A DNA stretch of 64,000 bases from Lacinutrix venerupis. Its GTDB lineage: Bacteria; Bacteroidota; Bacteroidia; Flavobacteriales; Flavobacteriaceae. Made by a program: the position numbers and the translations under genes. Shown piece by piece: positions 20,858-30,267 of the stretch. The notes under the pieces were generated by a model. The model had not been told where the DNA came from. It saw only the letters and a list, made by a program, of their open reading frames with translations, and ran no database searches. Where the stretch lies: assembly GCF_003663945.1 (NCBI RefSeq), contig NZ_RCCH01000002.1, positions 1 to 64,000 on the forward strand, in the 5' to 3' direction. Each line of letters starts with the position of its first letter. The first letter of the stretch is position 1.

Positions 20858-20966
20858 GCGTTAAGGATGAAAGCGGCATCCTTTTTTGTGCGCGCTTATG
20901 CGCAAAAAAGATATAGCTGAGAGCCTGACCAAGTCATGCTTTTTTTTGCATGTCTTGGGAACGCCC
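20858..20966 (-). repeat. Dispersed intergenic element GGGCGTT...TAACGC, copy A
   Basis: On the minus strand it begins GGGCGTTCCC, 9 bases after the stop of the gene at 20975, and ends CCTTAACGC. Internal stem candidates are CAAGACATGC / GCATGACTTG around an A-run, CTTTTTTGCGC / GCGC...AAAAAAG, and GGATG / CATCC. From memory, sequences of this type are dispersed between genes in many flavobacteria; I cannot verify that here. Confidence 0.6.
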
Positions 20967-20974
20967 AAAAAAAA

Positions 20975-22393
20975 TTATTCTTTAAATAATGAAGCTCTTT
21001 TACTTAAGTCTTCTATTAATTTTTCGTCATCCTCGCTTTCTAATAATACATTATAAGTTTCCCAAAATTCTTTATTATATGGTTTAGGAGAAAAGATATC
21101 CATATCCCATTCTTTTTTAAGTTCTGCTTCTATTTCATCATGATTAACAATAATATCTGAGAACAGTATTTCTTGAACGGTGTAATAATAACGTTCTTCT
21201 TTATTGTATTGTTCTGCAAGGTGTTCTTCTTGCTTGTTTTTAGGTTTAAAGCCTACATTTACAAGTTTTGGAGTTTCGTAGTAAATATAATTTGGATACA
21301 TTTTATCTTGAAATTCCTTATAGTTAATTATTAATTTATGGTTCACATTAGTATCAAACAATCTTTTACTTCTACTTTTTTGCTCTTTTGAAGCTGCTAA
21401 TAATTCGTATTCTACTTTTTTAATTGCAAAGTTATCATAATAGATATACAACCATCCTTTAGGTTCGAAGCCTTCGTTATATATTCCTTTAGTATCTAAA
21501 CCTACGTATTCTTCTCCTTTATTTATTTCTATTTTATAAAGCTTACGTTCGTTATCTACTAAAATAGTATCTAATCTAAATTGATGATTTTCTAAAATAT
21601 TTTCTCCGAATATGGCTTTTTTTCCATCTATATTTCTAAACATATTAAGTTTTCCTTGGAATATATTTTGGAGTCCGTTTACTCTATTATCGTTCCATTT
21701 TATAGACTTTTCAAGAAGAGCTGTTTTTACTTGACTTCTTTTTAAGTTTCTAGGATTTGTTTTTATTTTAGTATTCTGGTTTAAGTATGATGCATATGTA
21801 AATAGACTATCTATATCTCTAAGATCGTAACTTTTACGCATTTGATCTACGTTAATTTTTAAATAGTCTTTAGCTGGAACGCTATTACTAGAATCGTAAA
21901 CAGAAATTGCGCTTTCTATTAACCATTTAAATTCTTTTTTATTACGCTCTTTATGACGTAAAAAACCTTTTTGAATATAAGACGAGTCTGGCATTGTTGA
22001 AGACAGCCTTTCAATAGCTTTTAACACGATATCGTTTCCTGTTTTTGGCCTAACTTCTGCCTCTAACACAACTTCGTCTAAAGATGCAACTGCTTCTACT
22101 AAATATATTGCATCTGATGCATCAAACTGATCTAAAGGTATTTTTTCGGTAGAATACCCGATAGATGATATTACCAATGTATCTGATACATTTTCTTTTG
22201 GTATTCTAAGCACAAACTTACCATCGGCATTTGTAATAGTACCGATTGCAGTATTTTGAATATACACACTTGCGCTTTCTATGGGTTCATCTTTAAAAAA
22301 ATCTACTACTTGATTATTAATTTCTTTTTGTGCAAATACTGATGTAGCAAATAAGAAAAATAGAATGTATAGAAGTTGATTTGGGTATTTCAT
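20975..22393 (-). CDS. Carboxypeptidase-regulatory-like domain protein (DUF5686-like), secreted
   Basis: 472-residue exported protein: Sec signal peptide (LLYILFFLFATSVFAQ, cleavage near residue 21), then a beta-sandwich CarboxypepD_reg-like domain (about residues 25-115, with IGTITNADGKFVLRIP and the SIGYSTEKI motif), followed by a long unique region with Tyr-rich beta strands. This domain order is common in Bacteroidota outer-membrane-associated proteins. The function is unknown. It lies last in a run of minus-strand genes and is followed by repeat element copy A. Confidence 0.75.
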   Translation of the reverse strand: MKYPNQLLYILFFLFATSVFAQKEINNQVVDFFKDEPIESASVYIQNTAIGTITNADGKFVLRIPKENVSDTLVISSIGYSTEKIPLDQFDASDAIYLVEAVASLDEVVLEAEVRPKTGNDIVLKAIERLSSTMPDSSYIQKGFLRHKERNKKEFKWLIESAISVYDSSNSVPAKDYLKINVDQMRKSYDLRDIDSLFTYASYLNQNTKIKTNPRNLKRSQVKTALLEKSIKWNDNRVNGLQNIFQGKLNMFRNIDGKKAIFGENILENHQFRLDTILVDNERKLYKIEINKGEEYVGLDTKGIYNEGFEPKGWLYIYYDNFAIKKVEYELLAASKEQKSRSKRLFDTNVNHKLIINYKEFQDKMYPNYIYYETPKLVNVGFKPKNKQEEHLAEQYNKEERYYYTVQEILFSDIIVNHDEIEAELKKEWDMDIFSPKPYNKEFWETYNVLLESEDDEKLIEDLSKRASLFKE

Positions 22394-22449
22394 TTTAAAA
22401 AAGTTGATTATATTATATTTAAACGATGACCTTTCCCTATTTATTATAA

Positions 22450-22469
22450 GATTTCTGCAAATGCAGAAA
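22450..22469. repeat. Palindrome ATTTCTGCAAATGCAGAAAT 3' of acyl-CoA dehydrogenase
   Basis: Perfect 8+8 inverted repeat around AAAT, ending immediately before the stop codon of the acyl-CoA dehydrogenase gene. It belongs with the palindromes at 6259-6281 and 30471-30495. It could work as a weak terminator or 3'-end stabiliser. Confidence 0.6.
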
Positions 22470-23642
22470 TTAGTGTTTTACCGCCGGTTTATATTCCTTT
22501 TTATCAATTACCATTTTAGCGATAATCTCACGAAGAATTTCACTAGTTCCTCCACCAATAGGTCCTAGTCTACTATCTCGCAATAAGCGTGCCATTGGAT
22601 ACTCTTCTATATAACCATAGCCTCCTAACATTTGTAAGCATTGGTATATAACTTCGTCTGCCATTTTTGTTGAACGCAGTTTTGATATGGTTGCTTCTTT
22701 TACAACGTATTCGTTTTTATCTAATCTAGCTGCTACTGTATAATTAAATTCTTTACACACTTCCATATCTGCATAACAATCTGCCATAGTATGGCGTAAT
22801 GCTTGAAACTTATCTATAGATTTACCAAAAGCTTGGCGTTCTCCCATGTATTTTACAGCATATTCTAAAGCAAATTCTGCTCTTGCGTGCGCATTGATTC
22901 CCATAATTAAACGCTCGAATGCAAAATGCTGCATTATATATGGAAAACCTTTTCCTTCTTCACCCATTAAGTGGCTTGCTGGAATGGTAACATTATCGAA
23001 TGCTATTTCACCTGTATCACTTGCTCTCCATCCTAATTTATCTAGCTTAGTAGCGCTTACTCCTTTTGTATCTCTATCTACAATAAACATACTTATTCCT
23101 TTATTACCAAGTTCCGGACTTGTTTTGGCCGCTACTACTATATAGTCGCTATATACTCCATTTGTAATAAATGTTTTAGAGCCATTTAGCACGTATGTAT
23201 CTCCTTTTTTTACAGCTGTTGTTCGCATTCCTGCAACATCACTACCTCCAAAAGGTTCTGTTACTGCCATAGCACCAATGTATTCTCCTGTAATACTTTT
23301 TGTTAGGTATTTTTGTTTTATTTCTTCACTACCCTCTGCATTTACATGAGTCATAGCCAAGTAAGCATGCGCCCACATTGCAGCAGCAAATCCGCCAGAA
23401 TTTATTTTTTGTAATTCTTCTAAAAATATAACGGTATAAAACAAATCTAAATCCATACCTCCATAAGTCTCTGGATATGCAATACCAAAGAAGCCCATTT
23501 CACCAAATTTCTCCCAAATAAAACGCTCTATATGTCCAATTTTTTCCCATTTTTCTATGTGCGGAACGACTTCCTTTTTAAGGAAATCTGCCAAACTTTC
23601 TCTAAATAAATTATGCTCTTCGGTGAAGTATCTGTTATCCAT
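22470..23642 (-). CDS. Acyl-CoA dehydrogenase
   Basis: Flavoprotein that introduces the alpha-beta double bond in acyl-CoA during fatty acid or branched amino acid breakdown. The 390-residue protein has the three ACAD domains: N-terminal helical, central with AMAVTEPFGGSDVAGMRTTA and GSKTFITNGVYSDY, and C-terminal with GGYGYIEEYPMARLLRDSR and the GGGTSEILREIIAKM end. Substrate chain length cannot be read from the sequence. It is not in a beta-oxidation operon here. Thirteen bases separate it from the upstream HhH gene. Confidence 0.93.
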   Translation of the reverse strand: MDNRYFTEEHNLFRESLADFLKKEVVPHIEKWEKIGHIERFIWEKFGEMGFFGIAYPETYGGMDLDLFYTVIFLEELQKINSGGFAAAMWAHAYLAMTHVNAEGSEEIKQKYLTKSITGEYIGAMAVTEPFGGSDVAGMRTTAVKKGDTYVLNGSKTFITNGVYSDYIVVAAKTSPELGNKGISMFIVDRDTKGVSATKLDKLGWRASDTGEIAFDNVTIPASHLMGEEGKGFPYIMQHFAFERLIMGINAHARAEFALEYAVKYMGERQAFGKSIDKFQALRHTMADCYADMEVCKEFNYTVAARLDKNEYVVKEATISKLRSTKMADEVIYQCLQMLGGYGYIEEYPMARLLRDSRLGPIGGGTSEILREIIAKMVIDKKEYKPAVKH

Positions 23643-23654
23643 TTTTATTATATT

Positions 23655-24530
23655 CTAATTAAGTTGTAAATATAACTTAATTATCTCTATTTTTTTCACC
23701 GGAAAGTCTTTAACTTTTATTAAATCGTCAAGAGACTTTATACCTTCGTGTAGTGTTCTGTACTCTATAATATTATGCGCAATTTCGTAATCTATATATC
23801 TAACAGTTACTAATTGCGCCTTTGTAGCTGTATTGATGTTTATTTTGTTTATTTCTCTTGGTGTTTTTAGTGTAAAAGACTTTTTAATTTCTTCTATTGT
23901 TTCTGGTTTTAAACCATAAACCTCACCTAATTCTACCATAGAAATAAATCCATTTTGTTTAGTACGGTATTTTACAATACTGTTTGCATAATATTCTCCT
24001 ATACCATAAACACTTTGAAGTTGAGCAACTGTTGCTTTATTTAAGTCTATTTTTTGAGCTTCAGTTTTTGGTTTATTTGTATTGAAAGACTTAGCATATT
24101 GTTTTTTGGGCTTAGGATTTGTTACCCAATCTGGAAATTTAAAGTATGGTGATATTCTATTAAAAACAGAGTCTGAAACTTCTGTTACTTGTTGAAATTG
24201 TTTTGCAGAATTTATCCATTGATTTTTGGCTCTAAACTTTAGCAGCCTATCTATTTCTTCGTTAGACATTCCTAAAGCATAGCCTTTATAATCTGTAATA
24301 AAATTTGGATTGAATGGATATATTTTTGGTTTTCTATTTTCAATTTCCACTAATTTTAAAGAATCTATTTCTGCTTGAAATCCCTCTAACTCTTTAGAAT
24401 TAATCGTAACATCTTTTAAAGGAAATTCTACAAAAGCATATACACATTGTAGCACAATAATTAAAACCAACAATAAAAAAATCCCATTTCGTTGTTGTTT
24501 TGAAAACTTGAAATGGGATTTAATATTCAT
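23655..24530 (-). CDS. ComEA-like helix-hairpin-helix protein
   Basis: 291 residues: an N-terminal membrane anchor (about residues 16-35, IFLLLVLIIVLQCVYAF), a linker, then repeated helix-hairpin-helix modules (IDLNKATVAQLQSVYGIGEY near residue 160; ININTATKAQLVTVRYIDYE near 235). HhH domains of this kind bind DNA; in competent bacteria ComEA holds incoming DNA at the cell surface. No other competence gene is nearby, so a role in DNA uptake is inference. It lies between the acyl-CoA dehydrogenase and symporter genes, with 17 bases to the symporter gene. Confidence 0.8.
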   Translation of the reverse strand: MNIKSHFKFSKQQRNGIFLLLVLIIVLQCVYAFVEFPLKDVTINSKELEGFQAEIDSLKLVEIENRKPKIYPFNPNFITDYKGYALGMSNEEIDRLLKFRAKNQWINSAKQFQQVTEVSDSVFNRISPYFKFPDWVTNPKPKKQYAKSFNTNKPKTEAQKIDLNKATVAQLQSVYGIGEYYANSIVKYRTKQNGFISMVELGEVYGLKPETIEEIKKSFTLKTPREINKININTATKAQLVTVRYIDYEIAHNIIEYRTLHEGIKSLDDLIKVKDFPVKKIEIIKLYLQLN

Positions 24531-24547
24531 TTTATATTTTTAAGATT

Positions 24548-26164
24548 TTACATTTCATCAACTAAATCTGTTGCTCCGTCTTCTAATGCCTCTTCTTTTT
24601 TATTAATAGCATTCATATATTTTGTAAGCTCTTTTTTAATTATTGGAGACAACATAATTACACCAATAATATTTGGAACTACCATAGCAAAAATCATGGC
24701 ATCAGAGAAATCTATTACAGCTCCTAAACTAATTGAAGCTCCTACAATTACAAAGAATAAAAATAATACTTTATAAACTAAATCTGTAATTTTTCCTTTT
24801 CCGAATAAGAAAACCCAACCTTGCATACCGTAGTATGACCAAGAAATCATAGTACTAAATGCAAATAATATAACTGCAATAGTTAATACAATTGAGAAGT
24901 GAGGTATAACGCTATCGAAAGCAGTTGCAGTAATTTCTACACCTTCTTTTATTTCTACTCCATATTCCATAAAACCACCATCGAAGTTAGTAATTACAAT
25001 AACTAAAGCTGTCATTGTACAAATTACTACAGTATCTACAAATGGCTCTAACAATGCAACTATACCTTCACTCGCTGGATATTTTGTACGTACTGCAGAG
25101 TGTGCAATTGCTGCAGAACCAACACCTGCTTCGTTAGAAAAAGCTCCACGACGCACACCTTGAATCATTACACCAATAATACCACCTAAACCTGCTAAAG
25201 GCGTAAATGCTCCATTAAATATTGCTACAAAAGCATCATCTATTAAAGTAAAGTTAGCAAATAATATTATTAAAGCAGCTAACACATATATTCCCGCCAT
25301 AAACGGTACTACTTTTTCTGTAACCGAAGCAATACGCTTAATACCACCAATAATTACAACGGCTACTAAAACAGCCATAACAATACCAAAATACATTCCT
25401 GCATTTTCTCCTGTTAAGTTAAATAATTTTGTAAACTGCGCTGCTGCTTGATTGGCTTGAAACATGTTTCCTCCACCAAAAGAACCACCAACTACAAATA
25501 TTGCAAAAAGGACTGCTAAAACCTTACCTATTCCACCTGCTCCTTTTTCTTTTAAACCTTTTGTTAAATAATACATTGGTCCACCGTAAACCGTTCCGTC
25601 TTCACCAACATCTCTATATTTTACACCTAATGTACATTCTGCAAATTTAGATGCCATACCTAATAATCCTGCAATAATCATCCAGAATGTTGCTCCTGGC
25701 CCACCAATTGATAGTGCTACTGCAACACCTGCTATATTACCTAAACCTACGGTTGCAGATAATGCTGCTGTTAGTGCCTGAAAGTGAGAAACCTCACCAT
25801 CTGCACCTTCTTTTTTCATAGTTTCAATAACATCTCCTCCTGGTGTTTGATCTCCATAAAGAGAATCTACACCATGTTTTTCGATATCTTCATATTTACC
25901 TTGAACTACTTTTATTGCGGTTCTAAATCCAGTAAAGTTTATAAATTTAAAATATATAGTAAAAAATAATGCGCCTCCAATTAATACTAATAATACCCAA
26001 GGAATTTTTATGGTGTCGGTAAATGGAATTTCCGAAAAGATGCCTTCAACAAACCAACCTGTGTATTTCTTAAATATAGAATCGATTTGATCTGCTGTGC
26101 TATCTTGCGCAAAAGTTAGCAATGGTAATATTAATGTAAAAATTGAGAGAAGATACTTCTTCAT
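24548..26164 (-). CDS. Alanine/glycine:cation symporter family protein (AGCS)
   Basis: 538-residue inner-membrane transporter with about 11 hydrophobic segments. Family features include SATVGLGNIAGVAVALSIGG, GGPMYYLTKGL, VRRGAFSNEAGVGSAAIAHS and the C-terminal MISWSYYGMQGW. It imports small amino acids with Na+ or H+. The first about 19 residues resemble a signal peptide ahead of an N-terminal extension (about residues 20-50) not present in all members; this may be extracytoplasmic. Substrate preference cannot be read. Confidence 0.9.
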   Translation of the reverse strand: MKKYLLSIFTLILPLLTFAQDSTADQIDSIFKKYTGWFVEGIFSEIPFTDTIKIPWVLLVLIGGALFFTIYFKFINFTGFRTAIKVVQGKYEDIEKHGVDSLYGDQTPGGDVIETMKKEGADGEVSHFQALTAALSATVGLGNIAGVAVALSIGGPGATFWMIIAGLLGMASKFAECTLGVKYRDVGEDGTVYGGPMYYLTKGLKEKGAGGIGKVLAVLFAIFVVGGSFGGGNMFQANQAAAQFTKLFNLTGENAGMYFGIVMAVLVAVVIIGGIKRIASVTEKVVPFMAGIYVLAALIILFANFTLIDDAFVAIFNGAFTPLAGLGGIIGVMIQGVRRGAFSNEAGVGSAAIAHSAVRTKYPASEGIVALLEPFVDTVVICTMTALVIVITNFDGGFMEYGVEIKEGVEITATAFDSVIPHFSIVLTIAVILFAFSTMISWSYYGMQGWVFLFGKGKITDLVYKVLFLFFVIVGASISLGAVIDFSDAMIFAMVVPNIIGVIMLSPIIKKELTKYMNAINKKEEALEDGATDLVDEM

Positions 26165-26255
26165 AATTAGTTTTTGTTAGTTTAATGTTAAATTTAATGT
26201 AGCAATATGCAAAAAAATGCTGAATATTTAAAATGGAAGTTGTTAAAAAGCTGCT

Positions 26256-27281
26256 TTAATCTAATTCGTAAATAGAATTCATTTTTTGAATTTGCTCTGG
26301 ACGACCTAAAACAATTACCTTAGAATGTGGTACTAATTTAATCTCGGCTTCTGGATTAACAATATACTCTCCATCACTGCCTTTATAACCTATTACTGTA
26401 CAACCTGTTTTATTTCGTAAATCTAAATCTTTAATTGTTTGTACTTTACTAGATGTATTGTAAAGCTTATCTACATCGATTTCTTCTATATTAACATCTT
26501 CATTTCCACCAACAGCTAAATTATCTATAAATTCTATTAAATCTGGAACAACAACTAATGAAGCCATATGGTCACCACCAATAATATCTGGTAAAATAAC
26601 ATTATTTGCTCCTGCTAATTTTAATTTTTGGTATGATGTTTCTTGGGACGCCCTACTTATAATACAAGCTTTCTTATTTAACTGTCTAGCAGAAAGTACT
26701 ACAAATAAATTATCTGCATCACTTGGCAATGCTGTAATTAATGTACTTGCGCGGTCTAAACCTGCTTGAATTAACACATCGTCTTCATTAGCATTACCAA
26801 AAACCATTGGCACTTTATCGTCTTGATTACTTTCTATAATTTCTTTGTTTTTTTCTATTACAACAAAAGGTTTATTATAAGACAGTAATTTTTTAGCAGC
26901 TTGTCTTCCGTTGCGGCCATAACCACATATTATGGTATGGTTTTGTAACTCGTCAATTTTCTTTTGCATTTTTTTCTTTTTTAAATCCTCTAAATTATTG
27001 CTACTCAATATGTATTCTGTAATAATAGAAAGTGCGTAACCTACAATAACAACGCTAGATAATATTAAAAATACGGTAAAAATTTTGGCGTTATCATCTA
27101 ATGGCTGCACCTCGCCAAAACCAACAGTTGTTATAGTAATAACCGTCATGTATACAGCATCTACCCATGAGTATTCTGAAATAATTTTAAAACCTAAAAC
27201 GCCTACTAATAAAACAAAAACTAATAGCGCTAATGCTAAATATATTTTAGTTTTAAAAATATTTGTTAAAAAGTTTTTCAT
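26256..27281 (-). CDS. Two-TM potassium channel with RCK (TrkA-N/TrkA-C) domain
   Basis: 341 residues: TM1 (about 13-33), pore helix and selectivity filter TTVGFGE (residues 51-57), TM2 (about 65-88), then a cytoplasmic RCK domain with the Rossmann motif IICGYGRNGRQAA and a TrkA-C module near the end (VIGYKGSDGEYIVNPEAEI). Tetrameric, ligand-gated K+ flux is expected for the family; the ligand is unknown. The next gene upstream in the operon, encoding a PspC protein, lies only 3 bases away, so the two are probably made together. Confidence 0.92.
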   Translation of the reverse strand: MKNFLTNIFKTKIYLALALLVFVLLVGVLGFKIISEYSWVDAVYMTVITITTVGFGEVQPLDDNAKIFTVFLILSSVVIVGYALSIITEYILSSNNLEDLKKKKMQKKIDELQNHTIICGYGRNGRQAAKKLLSYNKPFVVIEKNKEIIESNQDDKVPMVFGNANEDDVLIQAGLDRASTLITALPSDADNLFVVLSARQLNKKACIISRASQETSYQKLKLAGANNVILPDIIGGDHMASLVVVPDLIEFIDNLAVGGNEDVNIEEIDVDKLYNTSSKVQTIKDLDLRNKTGCTVIGYKGSDGEYIVNPEAEIKLVPHSKVIVLGRPEQIQKMNSIYELD

Positions 27282-27284
27282 TTA

Positions 27285-27512
27285 TTATAAATCGAAAACT
27301 GAAGTTCTTTTGGTATAAACAATATCTTTTATACGCATCCAAAAAGCCATAAATAAATACAGTGCAAAACCAAAACCTAATGTTACAAAAGTTAAATACA
27401 TAAAAGAAGTGCGTACAATTTTTGCACGAATACCTAATCTATCTGCAATTCTTTGGCAAACATGATAACCGTGTTTTTGAAAAAACAATAATGTATTTCT
27501 TGCTATTTGCAT
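27285..27512 (-). CDS. PspC domain membrane protein
   Basis: 75 residues with the PspC pattern: GYHVCQRIADRLGIRAKIVR followed by a hydrophobic segment (about residues 36-58) ending FMAFWMRIKD. PspC proteins are inner-membrane sensors or partners in phage-shock-type envelope stress. No pspA is in the window. Tight linkage (3 bases) to the K+ channel suggests they act together at the membrane, which is inference. Confidence 0.85.
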   Translation of the reverse strand: MQIARNTLLFFQKHGYHVCQRIADRLGIRAKIVRTSFMYLTFVTLGFGFALYLFMAFWMRIKDIVYTKRTSVFDL

Positions 27513-27541
27513 ACTGCAAGGTAATAAATCTTTTATTTGAT

Positions 27542-28816
27542 TTAAATTTTATTTAAAAGTGAATTTCCTACTGCGCATTTTAAGCATCTATTTTTATCGC
27601 AGTATTCGGTTTTTAATTGAATTAATGCCTGAGATTGTAACGCAGATTTTGAAACATTTTTTAAACTATTAAACTTATTTATTACACTGTTTTTTTCTGA
27701 ATTAATTTGCTGAAGTAATTTTATAATTTCTTCGTCTATATTTTTACCTAATTGTTTAGCGTAACTAAATTTAACTGGTATTATAGTATTTATTAATAAC
27801 AAATCTATAAATGCCTTTGTTAACTTCTTTTTTGAGGCTTTAGATGCCTTACCAAATGTATAATGTGTTTCCCAAAACACAGATGTTTCTATTTGAAAAA
27901 AAGTATAAAAGTCTTCTAAAGTTTTAATTTCTAATAATTTTGAAAATACATTTTGATGTATAAAATAGATGTTAGCTAGTTGAGACAATCTAATTGTTGG
28001 AAAGTTTGGCGGTCTTAATCTAAAAAATTGCAACGCAGTTACATTTTGGGCACTTAAATTAAATTTTTGTTTTAAAAAATTATATTCTTTTTCTAATTCT
28101 AAATAGTATGGCTCTTGGCAATCTATTTGTAACAATCCAGCTTGACCAAAAAACAGAGCTTCCAAACTTAATAAATTAGATTGTTGTTTTCTAACTATTG
28201 AAAAATCAAAACTATTAGCAATACTAAAAAAGGAATCTCCATTAACTTTTAATCCAAAATTTTTAGCTAACAATTTAAACAAAACAACTTCCCAATTATT
28301 AGTACTAAGTTTTAATACAGATTCTATATTACCTGCTTTGCGTTCTAAACGCTCAAAATATAAACGTTCTAACCAATTATTAAATGTAAATTCTGGAATA
28401 GATGCAAAATCGTTTTCGCAATTTATCCATTTTTGCGTATTACTAAATAATTTTTGATAGTTATTTAACGCTGTTTTTGTTACGTAATTTTTTAATTCTA
28501 GTGTAGGAATTTCGGTATTGTTTTTTCTAAAAATCTCGGTATCATGCTCCCACACCACATGCAATATTACATTGTCGTAATTACTATCTATTTCATGATT
28601 GTGCAAATACCAGTCGCTAGATTTTATGTGTATTTCCAGGTTTCCTGCCCATAATTGATTATCTATTAAAATTTGAGCATTAAAAAAATCCGGACCTGTA
28701 TTATGGTTATGCTTGCCTACTGCAACTATGGTAATTAACTCTCCCTTAGTTGTTTTTAAGTTTGTGGAAATTATTTTTTTATGTTTCCAGAGATAATGTA
28801 AGAAGTCTTCTTGCAT
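27542..28816 (-). CDS. DUF2851 family protein
   Basis: 424-residue cytoplasmic protein typical of Bacteroidota: N-terminus MQEDFLHYLWKHKK, GKHNHNTGPDFFNAQI, WAGNLEIHIKSSDWYLHNH, and a cysteine-bearing C-terminus CDKNRCLKCAVGN that could bind metal. The Asp/Glu/Lys layout of the N-terminal part is reminiscent of PD-(D/E)XK nuclease folds (GPDFFNA ... NLEIHIKSSDW), but this is my inference. Function not established. First gene of a minus-strand run; the esterase cassette inserts just upstream. Confidence 0.85.
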   Translation of the reverse strand: MQEDFLHYLWKHKKIISTNLKTTKGELITIVAVGKHNHNTGPDFFNAQILIDNQLWAGNLEIHIKSSDWYLHNHEIDSNYDNVILHVVWEHDTEIFRKNNTEIPTLELKNYVTKTALNNYQKLFSNTQKWINCENDFASIPEFTFNNWLERLYFERLERKAGNIESVLKLSTNNWEVVLFKLLAKNFGLKVNGDSFFSIANSFDFSIVRKQQSNLLSLEALFFGQAGLLQIDCQEPYYLELEKEYNFLKQKFNLSAQNVTALQFFRLRPPNFPTIRLSQLANIYFIHQNVFSKLLEIKTLEDFYTFFQIETSVFWETHYTFGKASKASKKKLTKAFIDLLLINTIIPVKFSYAKQLGKNIDEEIIKLLQQINSEKNSVINKFNSLKNVSKSALQSQALIQLKTEYCDKNRCLKCAVGNSLLNKI

Positions 28817-29040
28817 TTTTAAATGTACGCATTTTCGCGCATTACAATGTTGACTTTGTTATTTTTTTCTGCTAACTTCGTTTAACGTATGATATAAAAC
28901 ATTGAAACGTTTTTATATCAACGAAATATTAGAGGCAATTTAAAAAAAGCACGATAGGTAAAAAAGACAAGTATGAAATTATTTTTGATGTTGTCAATTA
29001 GCCAAAAGAAATAATTACAAACTAAAACCTTACCAAACAA

Positions 29041-30261
29041 ATGAGAAAGTCTAAAATTGTAATAACCATAATTACCTTGTTCCTATGTTTCAAAGGAATA
29101 GCACAATTTAATCAAAATAGCGAAAAGCAAATAGTAGTTGGGAAAGTTGATAGTTTATATTCTAAAATATTAAAAGAACAAAGAGAAATTTGGATACATA
29201 CACCTGAGGACTTTAATAGCACTAAAAAATATCCAGTTATTTATGTATTGGACGCATCTCAACAATTTTATGTTATTGCTGGAATGCAAAAACAACTAAC
29301 ACCTTTCAAAATTCCTCAATCTATAATAGTTGGTATTACCAATACAGATAGAACAAGAGATTTTACGCATACTAATGTTCCTTTTCAACGCGGACACGAA
29401 TCGGAAACTTCTGGAGGTGCCAGTAATTTTATAAAGTTTATAGACGAAGAATTAAAACCATATATAAACAACAAATACCCAACCGAAAACAACAATACCA
29501 TTATTGGTCATTCTACAGGAGGTCTGTTTGTACTTTATTCATTCTTACATCACGAAAATTCTTTTGATAATTATTTGGCAATTGACCCAAGTCTTTGGTG
29601 GGACAAAGAAAATCTGGTTAAAGAAACTCAAGAACTACTAAACAAAGGAAATCGTAAAGAAAAATCATTATATATAGCTGTGGCTAATAGTATTGGCAAA
29701 GCAATGGACACGGTTAAAGTTAGAAAAGACAAAACAGTTCCTACTGAACAGATTAGAGCCAATTTAAAGTTTCACGACCTATTAGTGAAAAATAATAAAG
29801 AGATTAATTTTAAATGGGAATACTTTGAGAATGAAGACCACGGAAGCATTGTTGTTCCAGCCCAATATAATGGATTGCGGTCTATTTTCTCTTGGTTTCC
29901 ATTCCCAGAAATGTGGCGTTTTAACACACCAAAAGAATATTCAGCCAAAGAATTAACAGAACCCTTTAAAACGCACTATAAAAAATTGAGCATTCGAATG
30001 AAACGTGAAGTAAAACCTGATTGGGAATTACTAAATCAAGTTGGGTTCTTTATGTTGGATGGACATAATCTTCCCAAAAAAGCTTTAGCATATTTAGAAC
30101 TGAATGCTGATTTCTATCCTAATGAATCAAAAAGTTTTGTTGCTTTGGGGAATTACTTTTTATCTCAAAAAAACAAATCAGAAGCAATTAAATACTATAA
30201 AAAAGCACTTGGAATAGACGGAAATCAAGAAGCTCAAGCTAAACTAAAGGAATTAGAATAG
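29041..30261 (+). CDS. Alpha/beta-hydrolase esterase (esterase D/Fes-like) with C-terminal TPR
   Basis: 406 residues: signal peptide (about 1-21, LCFKGIAQ), an esterase domain (about 35-290) with nucleophile elbow IIGHSTGG (Ser158), an acidic residue near Asp182, and His267 in NEDHGSI, then a TPR-like pair of helices (about 345-405). Relatives hydrolyse ester bonds of siderophores or other small molecules; the substrate here is unknown. The protein is exported to the periplasm or surface. It is the only gene in the inverted-repeat cassette, is opposite in strand to its neighbours and richer in GAC codons, which suggests transfer. Confidence 0.85.
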   Translation: MRKSKIVITIITLFLCFKGIAQFNQNSEKQIVVGKVDSLYSKILKEQREIWIHTPEDFNSTKKYPVIYVLDASQQFYVIAGMQKQLTPFKIPQSIIVGITNTDRTRDFTHTNVPFQRGHESETSGGASNFIKFIDEELKPYINNKYPTENNNTIIGHSTGGLFVLYSFLHHENSFDNYLAIDPSLWWDKENLVKETQELLNKGNRKEKSLYIAVANSIGKAMDTVKVRKDKTVPTEQIRANLKFHDLLVKNNKEINFKWEYFENEDHGSIVVPAQYNGLRSIFSWFPFPEMWRFNTPKEYSAKELTEPFKTHYKKLSIRMKREVKPDWELLNQVGFFMLDGHNLPKKALAYLELNADFYPNESKSFVALGNYFLSQKNKSEAIKYYKKALGIDGNQEAQAKLKELE

Positions 30262-30267
30262 TAATAA

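Noticed and set aside
28817-28850. Promoter for the DUF2851 gene (TTG, 17 bases, TACATTTA)
   Set aside because: The -7 box would lie about 4 bases before the ATG, implying a leaderless start; not firm enough to list.
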